8,238 bases of DNA, taken from positions 1-8,238 of the forward strand of contig CAAGLU010000040.1 of NCBI GenBank assembly GCA_900770865.1, given 5' to 3'. Position numbers and translations under genes: made by a program. Origin of the DNA: an uncultured Atopobiaceae bacterium (GTDB lineage: Bacteria > Actinomycetota > Coriobacteriia > Coriobacteriales > Atopobiaceae). The notes below the pieces were generated by a model that ran no database searches, was not told the origin of the DNA, and saw only the letters and a program-made list of their open reading frames with translations. Shown one piece after another: positions 6,522-8,238 of the stretch (the stretch's first letter is position 1; the number at the start of each line of letters is the position of its first letter).

Positions 6522-6629
6522 GCGGGATTGAGTTGCCCGGTAATTGAGTTGCAGGCGGAATTGATTTACCCGGCAACGGGATTCCGTTACCTGGTAATGG
6601 AATCCCGTTGCCTGGTAAATCAATCCCGC
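6522..6629. repeat. 75-base near-perfect palindrome with degenerate upstream copy
   Basis: The left arm at 6555-6591 and right arm at 6593-6629 are reverse complements at 34 of 37 positions, with a single T (6592) at the centre. One of the three differences still allows a G-U pair. The arms are themselves made of short alternating palindromes such as TTACCTGGTAA (6587-6597) and words like GGGATTCC and GGAATCCC, giving a period of about 21 bases. A partial third copy, GCGGGATTGAGTTGCCCGG, starts near 6522. Read on the minus strand the array could encode a Leu-Pro-Gly-Asn-Gly-Ile-Pro-like heptad, but nothing supports translation. It lies about 80-190 bases upstream of the DUF2804 start and 200 bases upstream of gltB. 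It could form a cruciform or long RNA hairpin, or be a chain of binding sites for a dimeric regulator. Confidence 0.75.
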
Positions 6630-6653
6630 GGGGTATGCTCCTCAACTCTCGCC

Positions 6654-6670
6654 CGTTCAGTTTTCGAACG
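6654..6670 (+). promoter_or_regulatory. Small hairpin ahead of the orphan terminator
   Basis: CGTTC (6654-6658) pairs perfectly with GAACG (6666-6670) around a seven-base AGTTTTC loop. It sits 21 bases upstream of the terminator stem at 6692. On its own it is weak, but it would be part of any leader RNA that ends at that terminator. Confidence 0.2.
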
Positions 6671-6691
6671 CGTTTCAGGCGTGTGTATGTT

Positions 6692-6718
6692 GGGCAGCAA
6701 GCTGGCCCCGTTTTTCTT
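6692..6718 (+). terminator. Plus-strand intrinsic terminator in the gltB upstream region
   Basis: GGGC (6692-6695) pairs with GCCC (6705-6708), and AG (6696-6697) with CT (6702-6703) across a bulged G at 6704. The loop is CAAG. The stem is followed by CG and then TTTTTCTT (6711-6718), one of the few real T-runs in the window. It points along the plus strand, yet no plus-strand gene lies upstream within this gap because DUF2804 is on the other strand. It therefore most likely ends a short leader or small RNA initiated in 6450-6690, possibly as an attenuator of gltB, 115 bases before its start. Confidence 0.55.
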
Positions 6719-6779
6719 GATGAAACACACCCAGCATAGACTTCCAACGGTACGAAGGGGCTCTCGCGGCGGCAACGCG

Positions 6780-6827
6780 GCGGGAACCCGCATGGCACGC
6801 CCGCCCGCGCGGGCGCTTGGAGAGGGG
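6780..6827 (+). promoter_or_regulatory. Two hairpins and ribosome site immediately before gltB
   Basis: GCGGG (6780-6784) pairs with CCCGC (6787-6791), and the 14-base perfect palindrome CGCCCGCGCGGGCG follows at 6802-6815. The ribosome site GGAGAGGGG (6819-6827) comes next, five bases before ATG 6833. The same GAGAGGGG core precedes the starts of the EamA and DUF2804 genes. The stems stop just short of the ribosome site and so could influence access to it, but chance pairing in GC-rich DNA is possible. Confidence 0.35.
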
Positions 6828-6832
6828 AATAC

Positions 6833-8238
6833 ATGGCATCCAACCAGGTGGCCAAGGACACCAGCACCGGTCAGGGCCTGTACCGGGAGGAGTTCGAGCA
6901 CGACGCCTGCGGCATCGGCGCGATTGCTCACCTCAAGGGCCAGAAGTCACACCAGCTGCTCGACGACGCGCTCACGCTCCTCGTGAACCTCGAGCACCGC
7001 GGCGGCAAGGGCCTGGAGAGAAACACCGGCGACGGCGCCGGCATCCTGTTCCAGATTCCGCACCGCTTCTTCCGCAAGGAGGCTCAGAAGTACGGCCACC
7101 TGCTCCCCGACGAGGGCGAGTACGGCGTGGCCATGGTCTTCTTCCCGCAGGACGCGGAGGGCGCGCAGGTGGCACGCCGCGTCTTCGAGGAGGGCTGCGC
7201 CGAGCAGGGCGTGCCCCTGCTCTTTTGGCGAGAGGTACCCATCGACCCGCATGACCTGGGCGAGACCGCACTTGCCTGCATGCCCACCATCTACCAGGCG
7301 TTCCTTGGGCGTCCGACAGACGTACCGGCGGGCGACGAGTTCGAGCGCAAGCTCTATGTGTGCCGCCGTTCCATCGAGAAGGCCGCGGCCGCGCATCACG
7401 GGCTCGAGGGCAAGATCTTCTACGTGTGCTCCATGAGCTCGCGCACCATCGTGTACAAGGGCATGCTCGTCGCCACCCAGATGCGCAACTTCTACCTGGA
7501 CCTGAACGATGCCGCTGCTGAGTCTGCGCTGGCCCTCGTGCACTCCCGCTACTCCACCAACACCACGCCCAGCTGGGAGCGCGCGCACCCCAACCGCTAC
7601 ATCGTCCACAACGGCGAGATCAACACCCTGCGCGGCAACGTCAACTGGATCCGCGCCCGCGAGTCCGAGTTCTACTCGCCCGTGCTTGGCGCCGACCTCG
7701 GCCGTGTGATGCCTGTCATCAACCGCGAGGGCTCGGACTCCGCCATCCTCGACAACGTCCTCGAGTTCCTCACCATGAACGGCAGGCCCCTTTCGCGCGC
7801 CGTCACGATGCTGCTCCCCGAGCCGTGGGACAAGAACAAGCAGCTCTCCGACGCTCGCCGCGCCTACGACTGCTACCAGTCCATGCTCACCGAGAGCTGG
7901 GACGGCCCCGCCGCCATCGCCTTCTCCGACGGCCGCATCACCGGCGCTGCGCTAGACAGAAACGGCCTGCGCCCCGCTCGCTACTACGTCACGCACGACG
8001 ACCGCATGATTCTTGCCTCCGAGGCGGGTGCGCTCACCGTCGAGCCTGACGAGATCCTGCAGACGGGTTCGCTCGGCCCCGGCCAGATGTTCGTCGTCGA
8101 CCCCTCCCAGGGCCGCATCATCTGGGATGACGAGGTCAAGGCCCACTTTGCCGCTCAGAAGCCCTTCCGCGACTGGATCGACGAGGAGACCCTCTCGGTG
8201 GCAGACCTTGCCAAGAGCGAGAAGAACCCCTTTGAGGC
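6833..8238 (+). CDS. gltB: Glutamate synthase large (alpha) subunit, N-terminal part; cut by the window end
   Basis: Glutamate synthase makes two glutamates from glutamine and 2-oxoglutarate in the cytosol. The window holds 468 codons of a protein that is normally about 1500 residues, essentially the class II glutamine amidotransferase domain. FEHDACGIG (21-29) gives the catalytic Cys26, which in this family becomes the N-terminus after removal of a short propeptide, here 25 residues. Further markers are NLEHRGGKG (52-60), NTGDGAGIL (64-72), LVHSRYSTNTTPSWERAHPN (235-254), VHNGEINTLRGN (258-269), NREGSDS (297-303), and ALDRNGLRPARYYVT (373-387). The central, FMN-binding and C-terminal beta-helix domains lie beyond the edge, so integrity cannot be judged. 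The start ATG 6833 follows GGAGAGGGG by five bases. A small-subunit gltD may follow outside the window. An upstream plus-strand terminator suggests possible attenuation. Confidence 0.95.
   Translation, partial: MASNQVAKDTSTGQGLYREEFEHDACGIGAIAHLKGQKSHQLLDDALTLLVNLEHRGGKGLERNTGDGAGILFQIPHRFFRKEAQKYGHLLPDEGEYGVAMVFFPQDAEGAQVARRVFEEGCAEQGVPLLFWREVPIDPHDLGETALACMPTIYQAFLGRPTDVPAGDEFERKLYVCRRSIEKAAAAHHGLEGKIFYVCSMSSRTIVYKGMLVATQMRNFYLDLNDAAAESALALVHSRYSTNTTPSWERAHPNRYIVHNGEINTLRGNVNWIRARESEFYSPVLGADLGRVMPVINREGSDSAILDNVLEFLTMNGRPLSRAVTMLLPEPWDKNKQLSDARRAYDCYQSMLTESWDGPAAIAFSDGRITGAALDRNGLRPARYYVTHDDRMILASEAGALTVEPDEILQTGSLGPGQMFVVDPSQGRIIWDDEVKAHFAAQKPFRDWIDEETLSVADLAKSEKNPFE

Noticed and set aside
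6403..6867. Minus-strand open frame with a repeated LPGNGIP-like heptad
   Set aside because: The heptad is a by-product of the 21-base nested palindromes. The frame overlaps the DUF2804 start region and the gltB start and lacks a supported start.
5154..6986. A 610-codon plus-strand open frame across DUF2804 and into gltB
   Set aside because: It is antisense to a clear DUF2804 gene and crosses the palindrome and the gltB start. Its protein has no recognisable domain, and long antisense open frames are expected at this GC content.

Overview
The window is GC-rich, with long G/C-ending ORFs and several unrelated housekeeping and accessory genes. Gene content and protein style suggest an anaerobic, high-GC Gram-positive such as a member of the Coriobacteriia (Olsenella/Atopobium/Collinsella type). 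That assignment is an inference; there is no marker gene such as rRNA to fix it.

Layout. (1) 21-959 (+): a PPK2-family polyphosphate kinase. (2) 999-1865 (+): an EamA/DMT-type membrane transporter made of two near-identical halves, 39 bases behind the kinase and probably in the same transcript. (3) 1866-2184: a gap holding what looks like the frameshifted remnant of a minus-strand zinc-ribbon gene, an AT-rich patch that probably carries promoters, and two GC-rich hairpins leading into the next operon. (4) 2185-5059 (+): a tightly coupled larE-larB-larC cassette whose genes overlap by ATGA and GTGA. The three enzymes together convert nicotinic acid adenine dinucleotide (NaAD) into the nickel-pincer nucleotide (NPN) cofactor of lactate racemase and related LarA enzymes: LarB carboxylates and cleaves NaAD, LarE adds sulfur, LarC inserts nickel. 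No larA or nickel transporter lies in the window, so the client enzyme is elsewhere. (5) 5060-5405: a convergent gap dominated by a 101-base element bounded by 20-base inverted repeats. (6) 5406-6443 (-): a DUF2804 protein. (7) 6444-6832: a divergent gap with a 75-base near-perfect palindrome, then a plus-strand intrinsic terminator with no plus-strand gene in front of it, which suggests a leader RNA or small transcript. (8) 6833 to the window end (+): the N-terminal third of the large subunit of glutamate synthase (gltB), cut by the window edge.

The NPN cassette is the clearest functional unit. The least explained DNA is non-coding: the inverted-repeat element at 5125-5225, the palindrome at 6555-6629 and the orphan terminator at 6692-6718. 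The last two sit between the divergent DUF2804 and gltB genes, and the first sits on the other side of DUF2804.
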